A stretch of DNA of 64,000 bases from Macrocystis pyrifera (Eukaryota; Sar; Phaeophyceae; Laminariales; Laminariaceae): assembly GCA_031763025.1 (NCBI GenBank), contig JASSKH010000006.1, positions 2,398,958-2,462,957 on the forward strand. The letters run 5' to 3'. A program made the position numbers and the translations under genes. The notes below the pieces were generated by a model. That model made no database searches. It saw nothing but the letters and a program-made list of their open reading frames with translations, and was not told the origin of the DNA. Below, in pieces: positions 1 to 10,779 of this stretch (positions are counted from its first letter, which is position 1; each line of letters opens with the position of its first letter).

Positions 1-690
1 GCTCCCCCCCACCTCTGTTCGCCTACCTCTTCTCCCGTTCCCCCGCTTTTCCTCCTCATCGGAGTGTCTTCTTCGGCACGGGGGTAGCATAGGGGCGACG
101 TCTGCTACGATAGGGGTGGCACCTTTTTGTCTTGCGAGGCAAATATTTCTTACTGACGAGACTCCTCAAGGGCACTGAGGAACTACAGTAGTACCCAATA
201 AGGCATGCGTTGTCGCTGGAATACCACTCATTTGTGTTTTATGATAGCACTTAGGCCGTGCGGCTATAGACTGTCCATTGGGTTGGTGCACTTCCATAGT
301 TTTCTTAGGGTCACAGGTTTTGGGTGCATCAAGTGAGGAAAGAGCCTCGGCAAAAGTTAGGTGATGCACCCCTGTCCCCTACGGTAGCATGCATGCCTCC
401 TCAGGCTCCCAGCGAAAAGGGATGTTCATCATATCGTTATTTCCAGTGATCAGCCATACCGTGTGCTTCGGAGGTGAAAGCTAATGATAAATATACATAT
501 TAAATATATGTATCTCTCCAATTGCCACGTATGTGTGAGATGCACGGGAGCTTTTCGATTTGAGGAGAGACTTGTTATGCTTCAATTCGGTTTGAGACGT
601 CGTGCTCTTGTACGTTTTTTGGTAGAGGGGTCTTCAATATTTTCCGTTTCCTCGTCCTTTTTTATCGAGACACTAGGTTAACACGAGGGG
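1..690. other. Unassigned DNA, no gene recognised
   Basis: I see no coding signature, repeat border or RNA gene here. The short open frames present lack any recognisable motif. Confidence 0.4.
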
Positions 691-695
691 CTATA

Positions 696-775
696 TTATG
701 ATGGGTTTTACCTACTGAGCTATAGGGGTAAAAGATCGATCGATTACCCAGCCCAGGGTAATCCTTTTATAATAA
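696..775 (-). repeat. tRNA-derived repeat fragment, copy 1
   Basis: On the minus strand this reads into TAGCTCAGTAGGTAAAACC, a close match to the D-arm / pol III A box of a tRNA gene. The same block with its flank (GGGTAATCGATCGATC... side) recurs at 1020-1100, so this is a repeat and not a single tRNA gene. No B box follows in this copy. It is probably a truncated tRNA-derived SINE. Confidence 0.45.
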
Positions 776-954
776 TCTCCCCCCCTCTGAACGGCGGGGG
801 TTTTGGGGCGTCGGAACCGTATACGTCTGTACGCTGACCTACGTCTGTACGCTGACCTACCCGCTTCGTTTCATTACCTGGGGAGCCAGGGAGTTTTTTT
901 TGTTTTGTTTTGTTTTTTTAGGGATGCACGCGCAAGCGTTTTTCTAAAAGAAAC

Positions 955-1100
955 TTTCGAGGTGAGGTTCGAACCCGTGACATGGACGCCGTCAAATGTG
1001 AAGGTGTTGCCTTCCGACGACGCCAAATGTGATGGGTATTACCTACTGAGCTATCGGGGTAAAAGATTGATCGAATACCCAGCCCAGGATAATCCTTGCA
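955..1100 (-). repeat. tRNA-derived SINE-like repeat, copy 2
   Basis: The minus strand has an A-box-like stretch (GATAGCTCAGTAGGTAATACC, complement of about 1035-1055) and, about 75 bases further on, a B-box-like GGGTTCGAACC (complement of about 965-975). The intervening sequence contains a diverged direct duplication (CACATTTGGCG / CACATTTGACGGCG) and the D-stem and T-stem do not close well, so it is not a functional tRNA. Two promoter boxes plus a second copy at 696-775 argue for a tRNA-derived SINE head or decayed tRNA. Confidence 0.45.
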
Positions 1101-1494
1101 ACAATGTACTATAGTAGTCGGAACCCACGATGGACCCAAAAACGAAATATCCCCGTAGGTTAACACACCATACCAGGTATTTGGCTATTATTACTAATGA
1201 TAATATGTCCCCCCACAACACTTGTCTGCTAAAATAATCCCTGTTGAATAGGGGTGTCAGAGTCCGAATGATTCTTATATTCTCGGCAAGAGCAGTATTA
1301 ACTATTTCATCCCTTCATTCACCCTATATATGACGCAGAGTATACCTGCAGAAGCGGGTTTCGGAAACGGTAAAAAAACAGATACAGTAGATCTGGATGA
1401 CGATGAGGTTTAACGATAGCTGGTGTGATATGTTGTATAATACGTACCTGATATAATATTAGGTTGTACCGCCCACCCAGCGCCCACCCTAGGC

Positions 1495-2555
1495 ATTCTT
1501 CCTGGATATAGAGCGATACGGTTTCCTTCCGTGGGTACAGAGTGGATGTATCTAGTCTATACGTAAAGCGCATTTTCCAATCCAACACCTACCAAATCCC
1601 CCGGTATACATGTTGGGTATAAAAAAAAATGCGAAATCCCACAAAAATAAGGTTGCATAATATGTCGTTTTTACGTGACATCGTCAAAGAGATACACGCA
1701 GAAACAGATGATTCATTCGCACAAATTCTACTCTACACACCGGGTATAGATTTTGGTGTGCTCTTGTCTCCGAAAGAAGATCATTTGCAACACACCGAAT
1801 AATCCCTTGCGTTGTTTTCGTGCGTGCTATGTGTACGGCTTCATTTGTCCACCTGGCTATTCTTCCCGGCTATTAGAGCCATACAGCTTCCTTCCGTGGT
1901 CACAAACGTGAAGTATTTTCTCTAATCGTGCAACGCACATTCCAATTCAGCGCAAGTCGAGTCCCCTTGTACTTTTTTCGGGGGAACCAAGAAACTCGAA
2001 CGCCCACACAAAACAAAAGGGTGCGTACATATGTTCGTATTACGTGGCGTCATCAAACAAAGAGACACAGAAACAGATGATTTGTATGTGTTCTATTCCT
2101 CATATTCATTTTGGTGTATTCTGTTTCCGACTGACTGCAAGTTCTTTGCAACACACCCGAGGCTTCCTTACCTTTTTGGGTGTGTGCTATAAGGTTTGGT
2201 TGGCCCGCCCTGGTTATTCTTCCTGGCTATTGAACGATACGGCTTCCTTCCGTGAACACAAACTCGATTTACTTAGTCTATACGCACAATGCATATTCAT
2301 ATCCAGCACAAATCGATCCCCCCCCGCGTGCAGTTTCGGGGGAACGAAAACCCGTGAGAGCCCACACAAAACAAAAGGTTGCTTATGTCGTTATTACGTG
2401 GCATCATCTAACAGAGATACAGAAACAGAATATCTGTACATACTCTACCCCACATGTTCATTTTGATGTGCTCTGCTTCCAACCGACTGAATATTATTTG
2501 CAACACACCCAAGGATTCCTTGCGTTTTTTGCGTGTGTGCTCGATAAATCATAGT
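1495..2555. repeat. Three tandem copies of a ~360 bp unit
   Basis: Units start at about 1495, 1859 and 2216, each with ATTCTTCC[TC]GG followed by a CTTCCTTCCGTG block, then CCCACACAAAACAAAAGG, a TTACGTGGC block, an AGAAACAGATGA block and a TTTGCAACACACC block. The spacing is 364 and 357 bp. Copies are well diverged, so the duplication is old. Open frames across the array (for example 2044-2466) shift relative to the unit and are not conserved between copies, so they are unlikely to be coding. Confidence 0.75.
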
Positions 2556-3340
2556 TTGGGCACGTAGGTACTACGTTAACTTTTATCAGTAGCCCAACAA
2601 ACTAACACCTTCACAAATGGCGTCGTCGGTAAGACATGGGTTTTGGTGATGGTGAGCTTGCTTCTCACCGCCCACTATAATAGAGAGAGAAAACTTCCCC
2701 ATGTCGAACCTGAAAAACATTACGCTCCCTGGGTTCCCAGATATTGGAACCGTTCGTGTAAGCCAAATGACTTGAATCGTCGAACCGTACGTACCTATGT
2801 CGGGTCGACCTGAATATCCTGCCGGTCCTAGGGGGGGGGGAGTGTTATAAAAGGCTTAGTTTGGGGCGTGGCTCGGGTAGGTATTCGGTTACTCGTACCC
2901 AGTTTGTCTATTCGTTTGTTTTTTTATCCTCCGGCGGATTGGTAAAAACTTTACAAGACTGCAGCCCTGTTTTGGGGACAAAGTACTCAGATTTTGAGTG
3001 GTTTGTCGCCCAATCCGGACTGTAGTTCTGAAAACGTTAAGCTCGCCACACTTGCACGTTTAAGATATGCGTGCCGTGTGTCACTTTAATCTGTCGTTCC
3101 CGTTGCAAAACAGCAGCAAAATCGACTGCTATACTACAGGCGCGTGAGCACATCATCAGCAGCCCACATATTAGTACCTTAACATGTGTGCATGGTATTT
3201 ACCTTGTATGCATGTGTGTGCGAGTCTAGAAATGAACACCCCCTTGTCTCTATCGCCGCGACATGTATGTATGTAAGTATACGTGCTTTTGTCTACAACT
3301 CGGATGGGTCTCTGTGTCCTCGGCAACCTTTCGACAGCAA
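2556..3340. other. Intergenic DNA with one hairpin repeat
   Basis: Apart from a G10 run near 2830 and the hairpin-like repeat at 2945-3040, I recognise nothing here. It abuts the outer copia element at 3341; its last five bases (AGCAA) are the probable target-site duplicate. Confidence 0.4.
2945..3040. repeat. Hairpin-type short repeat (copy 1 of 3)
   Basis: The stretch has a GACTGCAG...GGACAAAG half and a TTTGTC...GGACTGTAG half that are roughly complementary. Similar blocks occur at 35650-35740 and 51640-51735. It looks like a small non-autonomous hairpin element, but its borders are not clear. Confidence 0.35.
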
Positions 3341-3893
3341 TGTTGAAGATCAATGTGACCGACTACGGTGATAGTCCAAAGGTAAGCGCTTGGATCGCTG
3401 TCAAGCAAGTCCAGTTGCGAGCTTACCTTACAAGTAAGATGTCGATGATGTCAAAATGGTGCTCTAAGGCCGATTAAGAGGAGGAAGAAAGCAGAGTGCG
3501 AAAATGGAGGTGCCACCACCAGTCAGCTCTCAGCAAGATGCACCCTCGATGGTTAGTGCCGGGCCATTGCGCTACCCGACCTACGGCAATGTTCCTCTGA
3601 TACTTGCTTGTGACCGTACCTCGATGCTTGGTTGTGACCGTTCCTCGACGTTTACTCGTGAATGTTTCTTTTTGCTATTGTTCCGACACCCGACGAACGA
3701 CTACCAGGGGATTGGTTTGAAGCGTTTTTAGTACGCCGCACTTTGAGTACCAGACGCTACCACTCAAATATCAAGTATGTAGTAGATGGAAAGATCGTGC
3801 TGCGGAGTACTGACTTATTGGTGACTATGCTACTGATCAGCGACTCGGTAGGCTATTGACATACTGCTTAAAGCGAAGTAACTAATAATAACA
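3341..3893 (-). repeat. O-copia 3' LTR (uninterrupted)
   Basis: This 553 bp LTR starts TGTTGAAGAT and ends TAATAACA. It aligns along its whole length with 23479-23686 joined to 29303-29645. Because this copy lacks Gypsy-2, it shows the pre-insertion site: a single TAGT in GATGGTTAGTGCCGGG near 3551-3566. On the minus strand it is preceded by a short G-rich stretch (GAGGGGCC) that could be the polypurine tract. Confidence 0.85.
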
Positions 3894-4299
3894 CGGCCCC
3901 TCGATGGAGGTGACATCGTCAAACTTACTACTCGATACCGAATAATTTTATTCCTCAACTCTGAAATCTCAAAGACCTGCACAACAAGGATTTCGCTGCA
4001 GGAAAATGTGAAAATGTTCTATTAATAACTCATAGGCAACAATTGAACGACACACTTTCTGGCCCGTGTATGTACGGCGGCAATATGAGTGTAGCACCCT
4101 ACTCGTGGCTTACGCACGCTACCAAATGAAATTCGAAAACAGTACCCGAGCGATCAGTTAGGTGACCAAGAAAAGGAGAAACAAGCAACAATATAGGAAT
4201 CTGCTACGTCTCTGCCCACCCTGTACAACCTGCATGTTTTACGCAGGTTCCAGTCAGCTAATCGATCAATAATAGAAGACGTTAGCAGTGGTCTAAGCA

Positions 4300-4810
4300 G
4301 TGACTCCGTTCATTTCGCAACAAGCATGGCTTCGGACGGTCTCCCAATGTTCCTGCCGCCCACAAGCAAAGGAACCAAGGAGCGCTGGCGCCCACTACGA
4401 ATATCATGTTAGATAAACATCACCCCTCGTGAGCACCGATTTCCCTGTAGTAGTCGTCCACATGGCGGGTCTTCCTGCCATGCATGTTGAAATCCTGAAG
4501 CCGCGGAACAATCACGACGTGAAGCTTGTCTGAAGCTCCGATACGTGTCCTGGCGTGTGCGAAGGATTGCAGTCCTGCATCTCGAGCCTGTTCAAGAGGC
4601 CGTTAAAGTAGACGTTCTGAATGATGGCCTCGTTCGCTCCGAAAGTCAAGTACTACCACACATTCTCCCTCCACTGTTAGTTATGCGGTCAGTGCTTGCG
4701 TCTTCGTCCCGATGCCGATGGTCCCTCCGTCCAGAAAGAAGAGGAAACACGAGGTCGACTCGCGCTTGTGCATGAAGGCTGTCGATGTCAGTACTCCGTC
4801 ACCTTATGCA
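4300..4810 (-). pseudogene. O-copia RNase H remnant
   Basis: Minus-strand translation of about 4800-4550 gives a block resembling copia RNase H: FFLDGGTIGIGTKTQALTA, a stop where the serine before the conserved 'TVEGE' should be, then a region resembling the TFGANEAI...NGLL helix. This corresponds to the family pattern in which a glycine-rich strand precedes STxEAEY. Stops and frame changes show decay. The position agrees with its being the 3' end of O-copia's pol, just inside the 3' LTR. The assignment rests on motif spacing, so confidence is moderate. Confidence 0.5.
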
Positions 4811-4899
4811 AAGTCCAGTGGTCCTGCCGCGGGGTTTGTGCACGATTCCTTTCGTTGACGTGAGCGTCTGAACCTCCTTCAGCTCACTGTCTGTCTCGG

Positions 4900-5560
4900 T
4901 ATTGAGCTTGGGTCGAGGGCGTAGCTCAAGAGCAGCTGGTGCGATCCGGGTGATGTAGACGTTGTTGCCCGTCGACTCCTGACAATGACGACGCGGCTGA
5001 CGCTCCGGTGGTCCTAGATGGCGATGGTCCAGCGACCGCGTATGATACCGTTGGTATCGCTGGTACTCCGGTAATCCAAGGTATTGTTGATCCAGCGATT
5101 CCAGATGGAGTTACTGCTCCGGCAAGCCCAGACGATGGCGATCCAGTGGTCCCAGGTGCTGATACTCTGAAGTGCAAAGAAAATCCAGTATTGCCAATCC
5201 CTAATGCTCCGATGACATCACGTGCTTCTGTTCCGAGGGCCCTGGGCAATTCCGTTCCGCGAAAGGGATATTATTGGTGTTTGACCAACATGTTTTCCTC
5301 CTCAAAGGCTCAAATTCGGTCTCGATCGGTGTCGGTGAAACTCCCGCGGTCACCCGGTGGTTTTCCCGGTCCGAGGGGTTTGCCCGCGGTGCTATCTCGG
5401 TGAGATTGAGCAACGGGGTAGGGGAGAGCTCGTCGTACGCTACCTTGAAGGTGCCCTCGATGAAGCTGCCCTCGGCGGTTGGACCATATATCGTTCTGGC
5501 GAGCACGTGATGCTGTGCATCCGGTGCAACCCCGGTCGAAGTAGGAGGTGCGACCCCGGG
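4900..5560 (-). pseudogene. O-copia linker region, low complexity
   Basis: Minus-strand frames (for example 5506-5201) read a hydrophilic S/T/P/E-rich peptide with no enzyme motif. The plus strand is equally open and rich in P, A, D and G codons (5008-5403) because of imperfect GATCCAG/CTGGTAC-type repeats. By position it corresponds to the variable spacer that separates integrase from reverse transcriptase in copia polyproteins. I infer that from location only. Confidence 0.35.
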
Positions 5561-5589
5561 TGAAACGTAACGCGTGACCCCGAGAAAAA

Positions 5590-5869
5590 CTGCAGGTGAG
5601 ATTGCTGGCGATGCCGCTCCAGCTCCTATTGAGGAAGATCCAGTCCCTGGCGAAGACGCTTCAGCTGTTGATGATACTCCAGCCTTTGGTGACGACGCTC
5701 CTTCTCTTGCTGATGAGTCTCGCCTGCAGTCACGATTGTCTTCAGTGTGTCCAGCAGCGCGTCGTTATTCATCCGGTCCTTCAACCCGAGGTGAATTCGT
5801 CATCTAGAAGGTGCTCTGTTGCGCCGCTGTCTGCAGGGCAGAGATGTCCATCCCTTAGCAGACGCCATC
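5590..5869 (-). pseudogene. O-copia protease fragment
   Basis: The complement of about 5790-5869 encodes ADSGATEHLL, the DSG[AS]-type active site of a copia aspartic protease (catalytic Asp in DSG, complement of about 5820-5831). The reading frame continues directly from the O-copia gag C-terminus at 12030 if Copia-1 and one CCATC copy are removed, which confirms that the two blocks were once contiguous. Downstream the frame dissolves into E/Q-rich low-complexity sequence, and integrase is missing. Confidence 0.7.
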
Positions 5870-6124
5870 TGATCGTTTGAATCGTTCCAGTAGTGACGAT
5901 TACAAGTTGTAGAGGGATGCGTATATCTTCGCAGGCGTTATTATGAATTATGCCGTCTGTTCATGAGGAGAGTTTGAGCACTCCGTTCTCTGCTCCGTTC
6001 TCTGCTGCGAGCTACGAGCTAGGCTCCGCCCTCTCTCCCCTCCTCTGCCCTCTAATACAACGACTATAAAAACCTCATCAGACCACGTGGTGGTCAGGAC
6101 ATCCAGGCTTGGACTCTACGAACA
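5870..6124 (+). repeat. Copia-1 5' LTR
   Basis: Begins TGATCGTTTG and ends CTACGAACA, and matches 11766-12024. It contains TATAAAAA at 6065-6072, about 60 bp from the end. I could not identify the primer-binding site downstream with confidence; TCTGGTACCAGAAGCC near 6149 is the only candidate. Confidence 0.92.
6065..6072 (+). promoter_or_regulatory. Probable TATA box in Copia-1 LTR
   Basis: TATAAAAA lies in the U3/R part of the 5' LTR. The 3' LTR has TATAAAT at the matching place (11964-11970). Conservation between the LTRs and distance from the LTR end suit a pol II core promoter. Confidence 0.5.
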
Positions 6125-7080
6125 CATTAGCGACTTGACGTTTGAGGTCTGGTACCAGAAGCCCCCGATGCCTTCGAAGGGATCGGCTCAAGAAGAGCAC
6201 GATTCTCCGAGTGAAGTTGAAACGCTGCGAGTTCAAGCTGGCGTTGGAGCAGAGGCAGGCATCGATGATGTATGCCATGAGGAGCGTGGTTCATGAGGAA
6301 CAACGGTCGATCGGAGCCAGGCAGCGCTGAAGGCAGCGTTGCTGTAGGAGAGAGTCCAGCAGAGGTAGGAACCACTGCTGTAGGGGAAAGCACAAGAGGG
6401 GCAGTACCCACTGCTAAAGTACGAGAGACTACTGCTGCTGTTGAAGCAGGCATTGGTCGATCGGAGTCCGGCAGCGCTGGGGGAAGCGCTGCTATAGGGG
6501 AGAGCCCACAAGGAGTAGCACTCAATGCTGTGAGAGAGATCCCTGCTGCTGTAGGCATGGCGAGGGATATTGCAGCAGAACAAGAGACAAATTTGCGTGA
6601 GGGCGCCTCGCCAGATTAGGGAGCAACTGGACGCGGAGGAACTGCGTTGCTTGCCGAGGTTGGCCCACCGAGGAGTCAGACAGACCAGTATGGGAGGACA
6701 GGAGTGCATACCCTGGCGGTGAGTTGGGTGGTGGGTTTGACCTGCCTCTATCGCGCCAATTGGCCTTCAAACGCACTCCTGTTCCATCGTTTAGTCGCCT
6801 GAAATCTGAGTTCAGCCCCTGGACAAGAGACGCTCGGTATTACGCCAAAGGAGTTGGTTTCTTGTCTGATTTCGTGTCGGGCCACCGCAGTACATTCCCG
6901 TAGGGGAATTAAACACAGAAAACTCGATGCTTGTCGCTAGGGGGTTTAGCCGCGAAAGTGTGCACAAACATACACTGGCGTGGAATTTCCTGTCGACAGC
7001 CCTCAAAAACAAGAGCGATAAGAGTATTTTGCACCGGTGTACCTCGCCGAGGCAAGCGTAGGACGCTCTCCTTGCGTGGT
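6125..7080 (+). other. Copia-1 leader and degenerate gag 5' end
   Basis: Imperfect repeats of GTAGGAGAGAGTCC-like units (6330-6560) give open frames on both strands rich in A, G, E and S, with no family motif. It is probably the leader and decayed N-terminal gag. Frame-disrupted peptides just before 7140 resemble the gag N-terminal region, so gag originally began upstream of the longest open frame. Confidence 0.4.
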
Positions 7081-7900
7081 ACGGCCCTCAGAGGACGAGG
7101 GCCAAATCAGACCTCTCTAGACGCCTTAACAGTTTTAAGATGGCGCCGGGGAGCAACCCGCTCAAGGAGATGGGCAGGATCGAGGATCTTGCCTCGGAAA
7201 TGTGCACAGCAGGATTGTCAGTAGACGACCACATGCTGTACATCATCTTTATTGACGCTCTGCCTGCCGAATACGAGGTGGAGGCTTGGAACCTGGCATC
7301 ACGTGACAGCATCGGCCGTGATGACATTATCAAGGATGTTCGAGAACGGCATCACCGATTTTCTGGAAACAGCAAGAAGGGGTCCAACGCTGGCCACGCA
7401 GGCCATGCTATGTACGCCGCCGGCGGCGGCTGTGGCGTGGTCGCGGGAAAGGTGGAGGAAATGGCAGAGAAAAAGGTGGACGACGGGGTCACGGACGAGG
7501 CGGTAGAGGCACCAACGAGAACGGTAGTGGCTCGAACACGGCTGCTGGTGGCAATGGCAGCAGCGCCAAAGCCTCCAGCGGAAGTACTTCAGTGGGCAAG
7601 TGTCATATATGTGGCAAGAAGGGCCACTGGAAGAGCGAGTGCACGGCGAAGCTATGCGGCCGATGCCAAGGACGGGGGCACTCTGCCGATGCCTGTCCCA
7701 CGTCCATGGATCGATGCAGTCGATGCAACAGGCGGGGGCCCGCTACTGATGTCTGCCCCTCATCGAAAGAAGAAGCTGTCATGGCGGTGACGAGCGAGGC
7801 TGGGGCAAGGGACGACGACCAAGGTAGAGTCCACGCCTCAGCTTTCAAGGCCGAAGAGACAGGCAAGTGCAGCGATGTTTCGGGGGAAGGGGAGTCTGCT
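7080..7900 (+). pseudogene. Copia-1 gag (UBN2-type) with zinc knuckle
   Basis: Gag forms the RNA-packaging particle. Frame 7140 onward carries the UBN2-like segment: ALPAEYEVEAWNLASRDS then GRDDIIKDVRERHHR, the helical segment typical of copia gag. After a frame change to the frame opening at 7592 there is a CCHC zinc knuckle, CHICGKKGHWKSEC (CX2CX4HX4C), then two further Cys-rich knuckle-like repeats (CGRCQGRGHSADAC and CSRCNRRGPATDVC, the last lacking its His). The need for a frame change between the two halves shows decay. Confidence 0.85.
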
Positions 7901-7904
7901 TGGC

Positions 7905-8242
7905 GGGTAGGAGACGAGACCTGGATATACGATAGTGGTGCGTCTACTCACATGACGCCCTTCGCAGACTGTATGATAAACTATAGAGAAGGCAACTTGA
8001 CTCTCCGAATCGCTGACGGATCCACTCGAGCGATCGAAGGTTACGGTGACGTGAGCGATGTCTTTCGGTCCGGAAGCGGTCCTGGTGTGCAAGTGCTGCT
8101 TTCGAACGTTGCGCACGTGCCGGATCTCCGCTACCACCTATTTTCCCTGCCCACGCTCGTCAAAAACTGCCATACTTTCGAAGGGCGCCCCACAGGGGTT
8201 GTAGTCAGCTCAGGTCAGAGCGTTCGATCGTGTTTCCGTTGA
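7905..8242 (+). pseudogene. Copia-1 aspartic protease
   Basis: WIYDSGASTHMT (Asp codon at about 7931) is the copia retropepsin active site, which releases gag and pol products. It is in the same frame as the zinc knuckle. An in-frame TGA at 8240-8242 ends the frame before the integrase. The natural continuation lies in the neighbouring frame opening near 8230, so a small indel is present. Confidence 0.85.
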
Positions 8243-9015
8243 GTGGGACCCTCTACAGCCTGTACGGCTACCGGGTCGACCGCAGTTGTGAGGGAAAAGC
8301 CTGTGCTGTACTCCCCCCGGGGGCAACTGCCCAACAAGTCTGCGATAAACATCAACGATTTCCACTGCGCGCCTGGACACTCCCACGAGGTACTACTTCG
8401 CAAGACCGAGGAACATCAAGGGATTGTCCTCGAGGGAGAGCTGCTGGAATGCAAAGGGTGCTCCATGGCGAAGGGTTTCCGCAAAGGTATCAAGCAGTCC
8501 ACACACACACGAGCAGATAAGAAGCCCGGAGGGTTTTTGTGGATTTGAGTGGACCAGAGGTGGTAAAGTCTCTCGGGCGGAAGCGGTATACTCTCATCGT
8601 GCGCAACGATTTTTCACGGTATACATGGGTGTACTTTATGCGCCACAAGTCGGACGCCGCGAAAATGTTCGAGCAGTTCCTTGCGGGTTCTCGTGCAGAC
8701 GGTGTCCCTTCTACGGTGGTAATCGTCCGATCTGATAGGGGTGGTGAATTCCGCGGGGGAAAGTTTGGCGACCTGTGTGGATCACGAGGGATCAAGCAGG
8801 AATTCACGACGACCGACAGTCCCCAATTCAATGGAGTAGCAGAGCGCGCGCTAGGTTTGAGTGAGACGGCCGCAATAGCGGGCCGAATCCAGACTCAAGA
8901 GCTTTTTCCTGGCGCGAAACTCCCGGCCACTACGTCGTTGTGGGCGGAAGCGTCCCATTGGGCGTGTGACGCCTTGAACCGCACAGCAACAACAAGAGAG
9001 CAAGTCGCCGCATGA
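8243..9015 (+). pseudogene. Copia-1 integrase
   Basis: Integrase joins the cDNA to the host chromosome. The GAG-pre-integrase zinc module is visible as HCAPGHSH...CKGC (about 8355-8470), with the HHCC pattern partly kept. The catalytic core follows with the DD35E residues: Asp in DLSGPEV (about 8542), Asp in VRSDRGGEF (about 8730) and Glu in NGVAER (about 8840). The frame is open from 8539 to 9015, so the core survives better than its surroundings. A one-base frame change separates the zinc module from the core. Confidence 0.88.
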
Positions 9016-9900
9016 GATCTGGCATGGTAGCCCCCCCCCGGTACTACTACTCTTCCTCAAGTCCGGCTACTGCAAGGTGAAGAGGGAAACAAGTCACAGG
9101 CGAAAGCACAAGAGTGATTTTACCTTGGCCCTGCACCAAACTACCCCCGATACTCAGTACGAGTACTGACAAGGAAACGCACTGTGCTAATCACGCGCAA
9201 TGTCACCTGGCAGCGCGTGTCGCCTGCACCACCTGTACCTGCCGAGGCGAATGACTCCATGTCTACGGAAAGGGGGGGGTTAGAAGTAGACGACGTGAGC
9301 ACGTCGGATCGAGGTGGTGGGGGGGGGTGGTGGATGAGCTGGACGACGGTCTGACTCACTTGAACGACCTCCACGTGACGTGGGGTTTTGACCTGGACGC
9401 GTTTATGCAGGAGCGCGCACAGCAGGCACCTGCCGCCGGCGAGGCCGGCGGCGAAACACCCGAGACGATGGGTTCATCTCAAGGGGGCGCCGTGGACGCC
9501 TCCTCGGTCCCGGTAGGGAGGGTCGGAAGCGACCCGGGCGCAGCATCAGCCTCTGACACCGGCCAAGGGAACGGTGAGGATCCCCCCGGGGTTCTGTTGG
9601 GGAGGCCAGCACACGAGCTCAGCAGTTGGGGCCGCCCCCCCCCGGCAGTACGGGGCCGGACCCGGGGTCAGAGCCAACGCCTGGAGGGTGAACCTGCTGT
9701 GCACCAGGTAAGGATGGATGAAGGAGCCGCAGACGCGCTGCTTGCGGCAGCGTACAAGTCGTGGACGAAGCCTGGGAGTATGCTGAATCGTACGTCCTGG
9801 ATGATGGAGGACGCAGTGGCTTTGATGGCCGAAGGACCTGCTGTAGAGAACAAAGGGGAGTTGAGCGTGTGCATGCCGAGTGGTTTCCCAGAAGACGTAG
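9016..9900 (+). pseudogene. Copia-1 integrase-RT linker
   Basis: The long open frame 9327-10055 begins with an A/G/P/S-rich spacer with no motif, as expected for the linker between integrase and reverse transcriptase. The opposite strand is also open for 200 codons (10157-9546), which I treat as a shadow caused by GC-rich composition. Confidence 0.55.
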
Positions 9901-10736
9901 AACCACCCCCACAGTCCGTAGCAGATGTAGAGCGTTCTCCATACAAAGCGGCGCGGCACGAGGCCATGAAAATTGAGTTGGACGGTCACAAAACGACCGG
10001 TACGTACGAAGCCGCGACACCGCCAAAAGGGCGGAAACCTGTTGGTGCGAAGTGAGTGTTTACCTACAAGACGGATAAGGATGGCCTGATAGTAAACCCA
10101 AAGGCCAGACTTGTGGCCAAGGGTTTTAGCCAGGTGCAGGATGTAGATTATTTTCAAACGTTTGCACCAACTCCCTCGTCAGCGTCAGCTAACATTCTGG
10201 CGGCTGTTGCAAATGAACATGGTCTATAGATTTTTCATCTAGACGTCGCACAAGCTTTTGTTCGCGCGAAACTCGACGCCGAGATATACATGTAACTACC
10301 CGGTGGGTGTGGTGACATGTCAGCAAAGATCGTCTACCTAAACAGACCACTGTATGGTCTAAAGAAGAGCGGACGGCAGTGGGCCGGATTATTGGTAGAG
10401 ACCGTGGTAGAGTACGGACTGGAGCAGTGTAGGTCTGACCCGTGTGTGTTTCGCATGGTTGTGGGCGGCAAGGTAGAGCTGATCATGGCCGTTCATGTAG
10501 ATGACATCGTACGCGCAGGATCGGATGAGACATGCAGGGATATCCATGCCGCGCTAGCTATGAAATTTCCCACGAATAACCTCGGCGAACTGACTTGGTA
10601 CACTGGTTGTGCTTTCAAACGCAACTGGGAACTGGGGACATTGGAGATTACGCAGAAGGTGTTCATCGAGAGCATGCTGAATCGTGTTGGTGTTGACTCA
10701 TCCTCTGACATCCCCGCGACCCCCAATGTGGAGTAG
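9900..10736 (+). pseudogene. Copia-1 reverse transcriptase
   Basis: The RT start is recognisable as SPYKAARHEAMKIELDGH then GTYEAA. After a stop at 10053-10055 comes KARLVAKGFSQVQDVDYFQTFAP, with the first catalytic Asp in HLDVAQAF (about 10240). PLYGLKKSGRQW and the YVDD-equivalent HVDDIV (about 10495) follow, then ELTWYTGCAF and the thumb/connection ending in DIPATP. At least three nonsense codons interrupt it (10053, about 10207 and about 10293). Confidence 0.9.
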
Positions 10737-10779
10737 GTCCAAGAGAGGAGGGCGAACTTGGAGGAGACTGGCTGTACAG

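Noticed and set aside
9546-10157. 203-codon minus-strand frame
   Set aside because: Shadow of the Copia-1 linker and RT on the plus strand, caused by GC-rich composition.
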